Below are positions 1 through 7,288 of a stretch of DNA of 15,259 nt, piece by piece (positions within the stretch are counted from its first letter, which is position 1; each line of letters begins with the position of its first letter). The notes under the pieces were generated by a model. It was not told where the DNA came from and searched no databases. It was given only the letters and a program-made list of their open reading frames with translations. Both the position numbers and the translations under genes were made by a program. The stretch is taken from contig JADFYC010000023.1 of assembly GCA_015233295.1 (NCBI GenBank), forward strand, positions 3,817-19,075, in the 5' to 3' direction. This DNA comes from Deltaproteobacteria bacterium (GTDB lineage: Bacteria; Desulfobacterota; JADFXK01).

Positions 1-875
1 GGTTTAACAAGTTTTTGGAAAACCTTCAGGATATAATAAAGAACATTACGTTCGACTCCGGTGAGGTGGCCGAATCATCCCGCCAAATTTCGGCCACGGC
101 GGCTCAACTGAGTGCCAATGCCGCAGAATCATCCACCTCTTTGACCGAGATGACCACGGCGGCCGAAGAACTAAGGCATACGGCTCAGCTTTCTAATGAT
201 AAAGCGGAACAGGTAATGACCAGATCGGAGAGGGTAGCGCAAATTGCGGACAACGGCCGAAAAGCCACCGTGGAGACAGCCGACGGCATGAAACATATTG
301 CGGATGAAATGGAATATGTCGCTGAGAGTATAATGAAACTGAGTGAACAAACCCAGAGTATCGGCGAAATCATCAGCACGGTAAACGATCTGGCCGATCA
401 ATCCAATCTCCTCTCGGTCAATGCTTCTATTGAAGCAGCCAAGGCCGGAGAGCATGGCAAAGGCTTTTCCGTGGTCGCCCAGGAGGTAAAATCCCTGGCC
501 GAAAGATCAAAAGAAGCCACTACCCAGGTCAAGAACATATTGGGCGAGATTCAAAAAGCCACCAGTGCCGCCATCATGGCGACGGAACGCGGGAGCAAAG
601 CAGTAGAAGCTGGAGTAAGTCTGTCGTCACAGGCCGGCCAGGCCATAGAATCATTGGCCGGTAATCTGGCCGAATCGGCCCAAAGCGCCATCCAAATCGC
701 CGCTTCAAGTAGAGAGCAATTAGCCGGAATGGATCAGTTGTCCATCGCCATAGAGAACATCAAAGAAGCCGGGATCCAAAACGTTGATGTCGCCAGAAAG
801 TTAGAAAGCGCCATCCGAAATTTAGAAGAAATGGGACGACATCTTAGAAACCTGGCCGGCAGATTCAAAGTCTAA
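1..875 (+). CDS. Methyl-accepting chemotaxis protein, C-terminal part (WspA-like receptor; 5' end outside window)
   Basis: The reading frame is open to the left edge (codons from base 3 read FNKFLENLQ), so the TTG at 15 is an internal codon and the gene is 5'-truncated by the window. That first stretch looks like the end of a HAMP domain, so the missing part should hold the membrane anchor and sensor. The rest is a long coiled-coil signalling hairpin. Its tip reads DLADQSNLLSVNASIEAAKAGE, a form of the universal receptor tip that contacts CheA and CheW, followed by GKGFSVVAQEVKSLAERS. About 20 heptads lie on each side of the tip, which fits the 40H class to which WspA belongs. A stretch near TTAAEELRHTA could be a methylation site for CheR/CheB. 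The protein ends in LAGRFKV with no NWETF-type CheR-tethering pentapeptide. The kinase, methylesterase and diguanylate cyclase genes follow on the same strand. Family is certain; the WspA assignment rests on context and tip similarity. Confidence 0.93.
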   Translation, partial: FNKFLENLQDIIKNITFDSGEVAESSRQISATAAQLSANAAESSTSLTEMTTAAEELRHTAQLSNDKAEQVMTRSERVAQIADNGRKATVETADGMKHIADEMEYVAESIMKLSEQTQSIGEIISTVNDLADQSNLLSVNASIEAAKAGEHGKGFSVVAQEVKSLAERSKEATTQVKNILGEIQKATSAAIMATERGSKAVEAGVSLSSQAGQAIESLAGNLAESAQSAIQIAASSREQLAGMDQLSIAIENIKEAGIQNVDVARKLESAIRNLEEMGRHLRNLAGRFKV

Positions 876-966
876 ATCGATTTTCAAACCGATTAGGACG
901 TCGAGATGTCTCAATCCATCCCAATTCAGTCTACCCGTTGGTTTATTTCGGGCCATAGGGACTGTT

Positions 967-3360
967 ATGAATGAAGAAGAGTTCCTGATAAAACTCCGCG
1001 CCGCCTTCAAGGCCGAAGCAGAAGAACGTCTCAACGCCATGTCCTCTTGTTTAATGGAGTACGAGACATCCTCTGATCCGGAGAGACAACAATCACTGAT
1101 CGAAGAGGTGTTTCGAGAAGCCCATAGTCTCAAGGGCGCGGCCCGGACGGTCAATCTTGGGGACATCGAGAACATCTGTCAGTCCATAGAAAGTGTCTTT
1201 GCCTTATTAAGAAAAGGCGAGTTACAACTATCTCCTGAGATATTTGACGTCCTTCACTTATCCCTGGATATTATTAATGTCCTGCTCACCGAATCCACCT
1301 CCGGCCGGCCTACCCCGGAACCGGCTGAGATATCTTCTCTTATCCTCCAGATTGAACAGCTCAAAAAGCCGAAAGAAAACCGTCCCCTCTCGACCCCGGC
1401 CCTGCCGCCGACCGATTCGCCTAAAACCATAACTACATCTGATCAAGAGACAAACAGCGAACAACCTCAAGATGAATGGCCCTCAGATTATACTTGCCAA
1501 CCAGCGCCCGATCCTCCTGATCAGCCCAAGTCTGATCTCTGGACCCAATCTTGTCAGGCCAAACCATTGGTGTCTGAGACGGTCAGAATATCTGCGTCTA
1601 AACTATATTCTCTGAGAATAAAAGCGGAAGAGTTGATCGCCCTGAAAATTGCCGCCAATCAACAGGTGACTCTGCTGAAAAGCACGACTCAATCCGTTGA
1701 CCTGTTGCGAACCCGGTGGCTGGCCATAGAGTCCGAGTATCGCTGGCTCCGCCGACTAGTCACCAAGTCCGACAGCCCCAAAGGGAATCATCTGAATCTA
1801 AACAAGCTGGCCAAGATACTGGAATATCTGGAATGGAACCGGGATCAGGCCGGTTATTTGGGACGGGAGCTCAAAGCTCTGGCCAAAGCCGCAGACCAGG
1901 ATAGTCACACCCTCAGACTGATGATCGACGATCTGGTGGAGGACACCAGAAAAGCCACCATGCTCCCATTTAACACTCTTTTTGACATACTCCCCCGAAT
2001 AGTCCGTGATATCTCCCGGGATCGGGGCAAAGAGGTGGACCTAAAATTTCAAGGGGGCGAGATAGAGATAGGCCGCCGGGTCCTCGAACGAATAAAGGAC
2101 CCCTTCATCCACCTTATCCGCAACGCAGTCGACCATGGCGTAGAACATCCGGACCAGCGTGAAACCAAAGGCAAACCCCGCCGCGGGACCATCGACATCG
2201 TCGTTTCCCAAAAAGAAAGCAATAAAGTCGAGATCGTCTTTTCAGATGACGGCCAGGGTATTGACCTGGTGGAGATTAAAGCAGAAGCGGTCAAACGCGG
2301 GTTCCTAACTCAAAATGAAGTCGCCCAGTTGACTGATCAAGAGGCCCTATCTCTGATTTGCCGGCCGGAACTCTCCACCAGTTCGATGATAACTACTATT
2401 TCGGGCAGAGGTGTGGGTATGTCCGTCGTGAAGGAGAACATCGAACAACTTGGGGGCCAGTTGGCCATCACCACCAGTGTCGGGCGGAGCTCTTCTTTTA
2501 AGATGGTCTTGCCGTTGACCTTATCTTCTTTCAGGTGTGTCTTGGTCCAGGTGGCGGATCAAATATTTGCCCTGCCCAGCGCCCATATTCAGCGAGTGTC
2601 CCGGGTATCTCCGGAAGAGGTCCAGACTGTGGAAAACAAGGCCACTGTTTTATTGGAAGAATGGCCGGTATCTCTGGTCGACCTGGCCGATGTCTTGGAA
2701 CTGCCGTTGGTCGCCGACAAAAACGTAGAATCAGCCTTTTTCCCCATCGTGGTGGTGGAAACGATTGACAAAAAAATCGCGTTTAAGGTTGATGAGATCC
2801 TGGGCGAGCAAGAAGTCCTGGTCAAAAGTCTGGGCAATCAACTTAGCCGGGTCCGAAACATCGCCGGAGCCACGGTGCTTGGTTCTGGTCGAGTTGTGCC
2901 CATATTAAACATTCATGATCTGATGAAATCGGCATCAAAGCCCGGTCCGGTGCGAGTTCAACCCCTGGCGGCTAAAGACAAGACAGCAGAGAAAAAGAGG
3001 AAGTCAATCCTGGTGGCCGAGGATTCCATCACCTCGCGGACGCTGATCAAAAATATTTTAGAATCAGCCGGTTATGTCGTCAAGACGGCAGTCGATGGAG
3101 TCGACGCGTATTCCTGGCTAAGAACGGATGATTTTGATCTGGTAGTCTCAGATGTAGAGATGCCTCGAATGAATGGCTTTGATCTAACATCAAAAATTCG
3201 CCTGGACAAACGTATTGAGGAGATTCCGGTTGTGTTGGTCACCGGCCTGGAATCCCCCCAGGACCGAGAGCGAGGCATCGACGTGGGGGCTAATGCCTAT
3301 CTCATCAAAAGCAGTTTTGATCAAGGCAATCTCCTGGACATCATCCGTCGGCTTATTTAA
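967..3360 (+). CDS. cheA: Hybrid chemotaxis histidine kinase CheA with CheW-like and receiver domains (WspE-like)
   Basis: This 797-residue kinase should autophosphorylate under receptor control and pass phosphate to CheB and the WspR-like protein. Domain order: an HPt domain (about 1-110) with phospho-accepting His53 in REAHSLKGAAR; a Pro/Gln-rich linker (about 130-200) with no clear P2 domain; an extended dimerisation domain (about 206-345, starting VRISASKL); an ATPase with N-box HLIRNAVDHGVE (382-393), G1 DDGQG (427-431) and G2 GRGVGM (480-485); a CheW-like SH3 domain (about 519-655); and a receiver (about 679-797) with acidic pair Glu685/Asp686, phosphoacceptor Asp729, Thr759 and Lys781. 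All key catalytic residues are present. An AGGG lies 6 bases before the ATG. It starts 91 bases after the receptor gene and ends 15 bases before cheB, so an operon is likely. A C-terminal receiver on CheA is typical of WspE and other alternative-function systems. Confidence 0.95.
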   Translation: MNEEEFLIKLRAAFKAEAEERLNAMSSCLMEYETSSDPERQQSLIEEVFREAHSLKGAARTVNLGDIENICQSIESVFALLRKGELQLSPEIFDVLHLSLDIINVLLTESTSGRPTPEPAEISSLILQIEQLKKPKENRPLSTPALPPTDSPKTITTSDQETNSEQPQDEWPSDYTCQPAPDPPDQPKSDLWTQSCQAKPLVSETVRISASKLYSLRIKAEELIALKIAANQQVTLLKSTTQSVDLLRTRWLAIESEYRWLRRLVTKSDSPKGNHLNLNKLAKILEYLEWNRDQAGYLGRELKALAKAADQDSHTLRLMIDDLVEDTRKATMLPFNTLFDILPRIVRDISRDRGKEVDLKFQGGEIEIGRRVLERIKDPFIHLIRNAVDHGVEHPDQRETKGKPRRGTIDIVVSQKESNKVEIVFSDDGQGIDLVEIKAEAVKRGFLTQNEVAQLTDQEALSLICRPELSTSSMITTISGRGVGMSVVKENIEQLGGQLAITTSVGRSSSFKMVLPLTLSSFRCVLVQVADQIFALPSAHIQRVSRVSPEEVQTVENKATVLLEEWPVSLVDLADVLELPLVADKNVESAFFPIVVVETIDKKIAFKVDEILGEQEVLVKSLGNQLSRVRNIAGATVLGSGRVVPILNIHDLMKSASKPGPVRVQPLAAKDKTAEKKRKSILVAEDSITSRTLIKNILESAGYVVKTAVDGVDAYSWLRTDDFDLVVSDVEMPRMNGFDLTSKIRLDKRIEEIPVVLVTGLESPQDRERGIDVGANAYLIKSSFDQGNLLDIIRRLI

Positions 3361-3375
3361 CCCGAAAGAGAACTT

Positions 3376-4428
3376 ATGATCAAAGCCTTGATCGTTGACG
3401 ACTCGGCCACCATGCGAGAGTATATCCAACATCTCCTGGAGAGAGACGGCCGGATTAAAGTGATCGGCACGGCCCAAGATGGAGCCGAGGCCGTTAGGCT
3501 CGTGCCGTTATTACGGCCCGATGTGATCACCATGGACATCGTCATGCCCAAACTCGACGGCATTGAAGCTACCCGAAGAATCATGGAGTCGAATCCGGTG
3601 CCCATCATCATCGTCAGCTCCATCTGGGACCCGGAGGAAGTCAGAAATACCTTCAAGGCTATGGCGGCCGGGGCAGTAGCCGGGGTAAGGAAACCCGCCG
3701 GGCCGGGACATCCCGAGTCTGAACCGGAGGTGGCCAAACTAGTCCAGATGGTGACATTGATGTCCGAAGTCAGGGTCATCCGACGCCTGCCCAGGGCAAT
3801 ACGGGACCAGGCTGGGGCGGACGCGATCTCCCGAGTCATGCCCCGAACCGCGAGCCAGGTGTTCGAACTGGTGGCCATCGGAGCCTCTCTTGGCGGCCCT
3901 CCAGTCATTCAACTCATCCTGTCTAGATTGTCCCGAGATTTCCCGGCACCGATCTTGATCGCCCAACACATCAGCCCGGGCTTTGTCGAGGGATTTGCGG
4001 ACTGGCTGTCATCTTCTACCGGTCTTCCGGTCCACCTCGCCGCGGCCGGAGAACGGGTCAAACCAGGACACGCCTACCTGGCGCCCGATGATTGTCATAT
4101 GGGGATTACCTCGGATGGTCGATTGATGACCAGCAAAGCTCCGCCCGAAAACGGTCTCCGCCCGGCCATCTCTTTCCTTTTCCGTTCCGTGGCTCAGGCT
4201 TTTGGGCCGCGGGCCATCGGTGTGCTCCTCACCGGCATGGGCAAAGACGGGGCGGCGGAGCTAAAAATAATGCGGGACCATGGAGCTATTACTATGGTTC
4301 AAGACAAGGAAAGTTCTGCCATTCATGGGATGCCCGGGGAGGCGATCAGGCTGAATGCCGTCACGCATATTCTAACGCCGGAAGAAATAGTCAACCAATT
4401 GATTTCATTGGTTAATCACACCAATTAA
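3376..4428 (+). CDS. cheB: Chemotaxis response regulator protein-glutamate methylesterase CheB (WspF-like)
   Basis: CheB removes methyl groups from (and deamidates) receptor glutamates once phosphorylated by CheA, giving adaptation. The 350-residue protein has an N-terminal receiver (1-120) with the acidic pair in VDD and phosphoacceptor Asp54 in MDIVMP, a linker (about 120-160), and a methylesterase domain (162-345). The catalytic triad is visible: Ser171 in IGASLGGP, His198 in AQHISPGF and Asp291 in TGMGKDGA. The residue after the catalytic serine is Leu where most CheB proteins have Thr (GASTGG). Length matches the family. The gene begins 15 bases after the kinase stop with a purine-rich AAAGAG a few bases before the ATG, so co-expression is likely. 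Its last codons overlap a three-arm alternative hairpin (see separate entry). In Wsp systems this protein, WspF, sits directly before wspR as here. Confidence 0.95.
   Translation: MIKALIVDDSATMREYIQHLLERDGRIKVIGTAQDGAEAVRLVPLLRPDVITMDIVMPKLDGIEATRRIMESNPVPIIIVSSIWDPEEVRNTFKAMAAGAVAGVRKPAGPGHPESEPEVAKLVQMVTLMSEVRVIRRLPRAIRDQAGADAISRVMPRTASQVFELVAIGASLGGPPVIQLILSRLSRDFPAPILIAQHISPGFVEGFADWLSSSTGLPVHLAAAGERVKPGHAYLAPDDCHMGITSDGRLMTSKAPPENGLRPAISFLFRSVAQAFGPRAIGVLLTGMGKDGAAELKIMRDHGAITMVQDKESSAIHGMPGEAIRLNAVTHILTPEEIVNQLISLVNHTN
4393..4425 (+). promoter_or_regulatory. Mutually exclusive hairpins at the cheB 3' end
   Basis: Three short arms follow one another: AACCAAT (4393-4399), ATTGGTT (4407-4413) and ACCAAT (4420-4425). 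The middle arm is the exact reverse complement of the first (7 bp, 7-base loop) and also pairs with the third (6 bp, 7-base loop), so only one hairpin can form at a time. The block ends right at the cheB stop codon and lies about 50 bases before the wspR-like start. There is no U-run, so it is not a classical terminator. A role in mRNA processing or in setting wspR expression is a guess. Confidence 0.35.
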
Positions 4429-4477
4429 GGAGTGGTTTACCGGATTTTAGGGATTATTAAAGCCAGGTGAGGAAGAC

Positions 4478-5470
4478 ATGGACTTATTGGCCAGCCAGGA
4501 AGGAAGCACCGCAACTATATTAATTGTAGAAGATAGCGCCACCCAGGCTCTCCTGTTACAATCTCTTCTTGAAGGGAACAACTACCGGGTGGCGGTTGCC
4601 GGCAATGGTCTGGAGGCATTGGAATATTTGGATGACCATGCCCCTGACTTGATTATCAGCGACATCATTATGCCTCAAATGGACGGCTATGAACTCTGCC
4701 ACCGGATCAACCTGGCCGAGCACTTGAAGGACATCCCGATCATAATGGTCACGGCCATGTCAGAAAAAGAAAAACTACAGTTAGCCTTTGCCGCCGGGGC
4801 GATGGACTTTATCGCCAAACCGGTGGACAGGACGGAGCTGTTTGCCAGAGTGCGGTCCTTGCTGAAACTAAAGTACGAGATGGACCGGCGGAAGGCACGG
4901 GAACAGGAGCTGCTGGAAGTGACCAAACAACTCCAAGAGGCGAATCTGATGTTACAGCGACTATCCGAGCTTGACGGGCTGACCAATATCGCCAACCGCC
5001 GCTGTTTTGATGTCTACCTGGATCAGGAGTGGAGGCGCGCCACCAGAACCGGCAGTCAGTTATCAATGCTCATGATAGATATAGACTATTTCAAATTGTA
5101 CAATGACACCTATGGCCACCAGGCCGGCGATGAATGTTTGAGGAATGTGGCCACGGCCTTGAATCACACTCTAAAGCGGGGTGGAGATTTTGCCGCCCGT
5201 TATGGTGGCGAAGAATTTGCGATAATCTTGCCCGAAACCGATATAGCCGGCGCCGTGTTTCTGGCCCAGACCATTCGAACCAAAGTGGAGGAACTGAAGA
5301 TAACCCATGCCTCGTCTGAAGTCAGCGATCAGGTGACAGTCAGTATTGGTGCCGCTTCTGTCGTACCTGAAAAAAATCTGACCAACGCGATATTGGTCAC
5401 TACGGCCGACCAGGCCCTATACCAGGCCAAAAGAAATGGCCGCAACCAGGTCCGGTGGACATTGATGTAA
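4478..5470 (+). CDS. wspR: Receiver-GGDEF diguanylate cyclase, WspR-like
   Basis: It makes cyclic di-GMP from two GTP when its receiver is phosphorylated, as the output of the Wsp pathway. The 330-residue protein has a receiver (about 13-128) with Glu18/Asp19, phosphoacceptor Asp62 in SDIIMPQMDG, Thr92 and Lys114-Pro115; a helical coiled-coil stalk (about 130-163); and a GGDEF domain (about 164-327). The active-site loop is GGEEF (243-247), which is catalytically competent. An inhibitory RxxD site (Arg234 to Asp237) stands exactly five residues before it, so product inhibition is expected. Metal- and base-binding residues in MIDIDYFKLYNDTYGH (around 199-214) are intact. The block EWRR...QLS.LMIDIDYFK.YNDT.GH and the ending ADQALYQAKRNGRNQV closely resemble Pseudomonas WspR. 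A strong AGGTGAGG (4465-4472) precedes the ATG by 5 bases. It is the last gene of the chemosensory cluster. Confidence 0.94.
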   Translation: MDLLASQEGSTATILIVEDSATQALLLQSLLEGNNYRVAVAGNGLEALEYLDDHAPDLIISDIIMPQMDGYELCHRINLAEHLKDIPIIMVTAMSEKEKLQLAFAAGAMDFIAKPVDRTELFARVRSLLKLKYEMDRRKAREQELLEVTKQLQEANLMLQRLSELDGLTNIANRRCFDVYLDQEWRRATRTGSQLSMLMIDIDYFKLYNDTYGHQAGDECLRNVATALNHTLKRGGDFAARYGGEEFAIILPETDIAGAVFLAQTIRTKVEELKITHASSEVSDQVTVSIGAASVVPEKNLTNAILVTTADQALYQAKRNGRNQVRWTLM

Positions 5471-5497
5471 TGATTTTCCGGTTGTCCTAACTAAAAT

Positions 5498-5540
5498 AAG
5501 ACCCTTAATAAAAACAGGCGTCTTCTCTTTTCTTCTTTCT
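5498..5540 (+). terminator. Possible intrinsic terminator after the wspR-like gene
   Basis: An imperfect hairpin, AAGAC (5498-5502) pairing with GTCTT (5520-5524) and extended inwards by a few weaker pairs around an A-rich loop, is followed by a pyrimidine-rich run (CTCTTTTCTTCTTTCTT). It lies between two converging genes, where a terminator is expected. The stem is weak and mismatched, so this is tentative. Confidence 0.4.
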
Positions 5541-5622
5541 TGATCCTTTGGGTTAGGCATTTTCTTTACTTCAATTAATAAGTAGGTTCAGGGTTAGAGA
5601 ACCCCTATTCCGGCCATATCAC

Positions 5623-6873
5623 CTAGTCCTCACTCCTAAACAAAAACTCTTGCAAACAGACAACGATCTCCTGTTCGATGGATTGTAGTTTTTCCTCGGT
5701 CGCGTCGGGCAACTGGGCCATCTCATCCCGGATCAATTGCGCCGCTTGTTGTGGAATGCTTGAAAGAATGGCCTCTTGATGTTCCGGCGGCATCACCTTC
5801 AACGCCAGACTCAAATTGTACATCCCGATGTGATTGAAAACTCTTTTGATTCCATCCGGTTTAAGTCTTGACAGATCATAAAGCGATACCTTCGGCATCC
5901 TTTTCGGCATGGCCTCGCTTTTTCTTTCCCCGGCCTCGGCAGCCTGGCTCGGGGCATCCGTCGTGTCGTCCAGCAGGCTTTCCCACTCCCCTGAGAATTG
6001 GTCGATCAGGGTCTTATCATTGAACCCCTGCTTGTTAAGCCAGGCGGAAATCCCTTCCCTATCGAAATAGATATGCCGGTCCGGGATTTGTCCTACGGAT
6101 AGTTGATCAAGCACATCTTTTTCAGAGATATTCATCATTCCCGCCAGCTCAGCTAAATCGACAAACGCGTTTTCCGGAAATAGATCCTCTCCCGTCTCTT
6201 CCAGACGCGCCCTTAATTCCTCAACCCGGTTCACAAATTTCAAATAATTGACCAACTGCAATCCTAGCCGCCCTTCAGTCGGGACTAATCGAATCAGGTT
6301 TATATCCCGGAACTTAGTGAACAGGCTGTCGACCCTCGAGCCGGGGACGTTCATGATCTTCTTAATTCCCTCTCGGGCCAGTCCATGGGGGATAATGTCT
6401 TCCAGTCCGCATTGACGAAGCAAGGACGACATCAGGTCCAAAATCATCGCGGCCCCCATCAGAAAATCCCGCCCGGCTATCCCCGATAGTATTTCGGTAG
6501 TATGGATCAGTCGATTAACCAAAGCCACGACCAGGCTTTCCACGATCTTAGGTGACCTTGCCAAGGCGATCATCAGTTGATCTTTAGTGATATGTATTAA
6601 TTCGGTATATTCCAGGGCCGTAGCCGTGGCTGTTCGCTTGACGGTATTGATCAGGGCCATTTCCCCAAAGACCTGTCCCTCTCTGAAGACTCCCAACACG
6701 ACCTTCCGACCCAAAATCAATTTCGAAATCTCCACCGCGCCCATTTTGACAATAAAGGCCGCATCTCCACGGGAATTCTCCTTAAAGATGACCAGCCCTT
6801 TGGGATAAGCCTTAGTGGTGAAGCTCGTTTTGCTCATATCAAGTAGCCCGATGTTGAATTCTGTGTTCGTCAT
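5623..6873 (-). CDS. Cyclic-nucleotide-binding protein with CRP-like winged helix and FliG C-terminal-like domain
   Basis: This 416-residue soluble protein has no established family that I can name. Residues about 20-125 form a CRP-type beta-barrel. The phosphate-binding cassette VFGEMALINTVKRTATATA (68-86) keeps the Gly-Glu pair and the arginine (Arg80) that usually contacts the cyclic phosphate, so ligand binding is plausible. Residues about 140-215 look like a CRP-type winged helix (REGIKKIMNVPGSRVDSLFTKF then INLIRL). Residues about 236-282 look like a second helix-turn-helix (VDLAELAGMMNIS ... IYFDREGISAWL). An acidic linker follows. Residues about 330-405 align without gaps to the C-terminal domain of the FliG encoded at 14650-15259, about one fifth identical by eye, including LALK and AAQLIRDEM. 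The FED and DDR charges of FliG are replaced (LYD, KPD), so a direct torque role is unlikely. No clear ribosome site precedes the chosen ATG; Met13 is an alternative. It converges on the diguanylate cyclase gene. Function unknown. Confidence 0.85.
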   Translation of the reverse strand: MTNTEFNIGLLDMSKTSFTTKAYPKGLVIFKENSRGDAAFIVKMGAVEISKLILGRKVVLGVFREGQVFGEMALINTVKRTATATALEYTELIHITKDQLMIALARSPKIVESLVVALVNRLIHTTEILSGIAGRDFLMGAAMILDLMSSLLRQCGLEDIIPHGLAREGIKKIMNVPGSRVDSLFTKFRDINLIRLVPTEGRLGLQLVNYLKFVNRVEELRARLEETGEDLFPENAFVDLAELAGMMNISEKDVLDQLSVGQIPDRHIYFDREGISAWLNKQGFNDKTLIDQFSGEWESLLDDTTDAPSQAAEAGERKSEAMPKRMPKVSLYDLSRLKPDGIKRVFNHIGMYNLSLALKVMPPEHQEAILSSIPQQAAQLIRDEMAQLPDATEEKLQSIEQEIVVCLQEFLFRSED

Positions 6874-7167
6874 GTCGCCGAGGAGTCAGCGGGCGTAAAT
6901 GTTTTCAAAGCCGGGGATATCACAGTGTAATATAAAACAATTGTTGATGAAAGGATGGGTTGCCTAAAATGAAAGTTACCAAACAACACCGGGTAAAGTC
7001 AAATCAAATGTAGCCTTAAACAGGAGCCGGTCCCGACTAAACCCTATTTCAAGGCATTCGGCTAATTTTCCCTTTATTCGGGTCAAACCGGGGCACGGCA
7101 AATTTAGGCCATCCAATCTTGGCGGTTACGGTAAATAATGCCCGGCAGGCAATTGTTGCCGCCTCTC

Positions 7168-7188
7168 ATCAACTCCAAATAAGTTGAT
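7168..7188. promoter_or_regulatory. Inverted repeat upstream of sigma-54 promoter, candidate activator site
   Basis: ATCAACT (7168-7174) and AGTTGAT (7182-7188) are a perfect 7-bp inverted repeat around a 7-base spacer, about 30 bp upstream of the -24 element. The left half, CATCAACT, occurs again at 7261-7268 between the predicted start of transcription and the gene. Binding by an enhancer-binding protein is inferred, not shown. Confidence 0.4.
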
Positions 7189-7218
7189 ATATTGGCGAGA
7201 TCACTCCACGGCAAGATT

Positions 7219-7234
7219 TGGCGCGTTACTTGCT
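7219..7234 (+). promoter_or_regulatory. Sigma-54 (RpoN) promoter, -24/-12
   Basis: TGGCGC-GTTAC-TTGCT matches the consensus TGGCAC-N5-TTGCW at all but one position, with the required 12-base GG to GC spacing. Predicted transcription start is near 7245, leaving a leader of about 45 bases that contains AGGAGGG (7275-7281), 7 bases before the kinase ATG. Sigma-54 promoters need an ATP-dependent activator, so the downstream kinase is probably expressed only under a specific condition. Confidence 0.7.
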
Positions 7235-7288
7235 AATCAAGCAACTAACTAGACTGCATCCATCAACTGTGATCAGGAGGGACCAGCC

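Larger units (their letters stand above)
6874..7288. other. 415-bp divergent intergenic region
   Basis: No credible gene is present (longest ATG frame examined is 14 codons at 6969). It carries a perfect 10-bp palindrome AACAATTGTT (6936-6945), a second copy of the 9-mer CAATTGTTG (6938-6946 and 7150-7158), an inverted repeat at 7168-7188 and a sigma-54 promoter at 7219-7234. I could not identify a convincing promoter for the leftward gene, although the stretch 6925-6945 is AT-rich. Confidence 0.6.

Noticed and set aside
15..17. TTG as the start codon of the receptor gene
   Set aside because: The frame is open to base 3 and encodes a HAMP-like FNKFLENLQ, so the gene begins outside the window.
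906..974. A 22-codon ATG frame with AGGA upstream that overlaps the cheA start, a possible leader peptide
   Set aside because: Very short, no recognisable composition or family, and a stop-start overlap of this size is likely by chance; cheA has its own AGGG.
6915..6930. TCACA/TGTGA half-site suggesting a CRP operator upstream of the cNMP-binding protein gene
   Set aside because: The second half-site at the required 6-base spacing is absent on either side.
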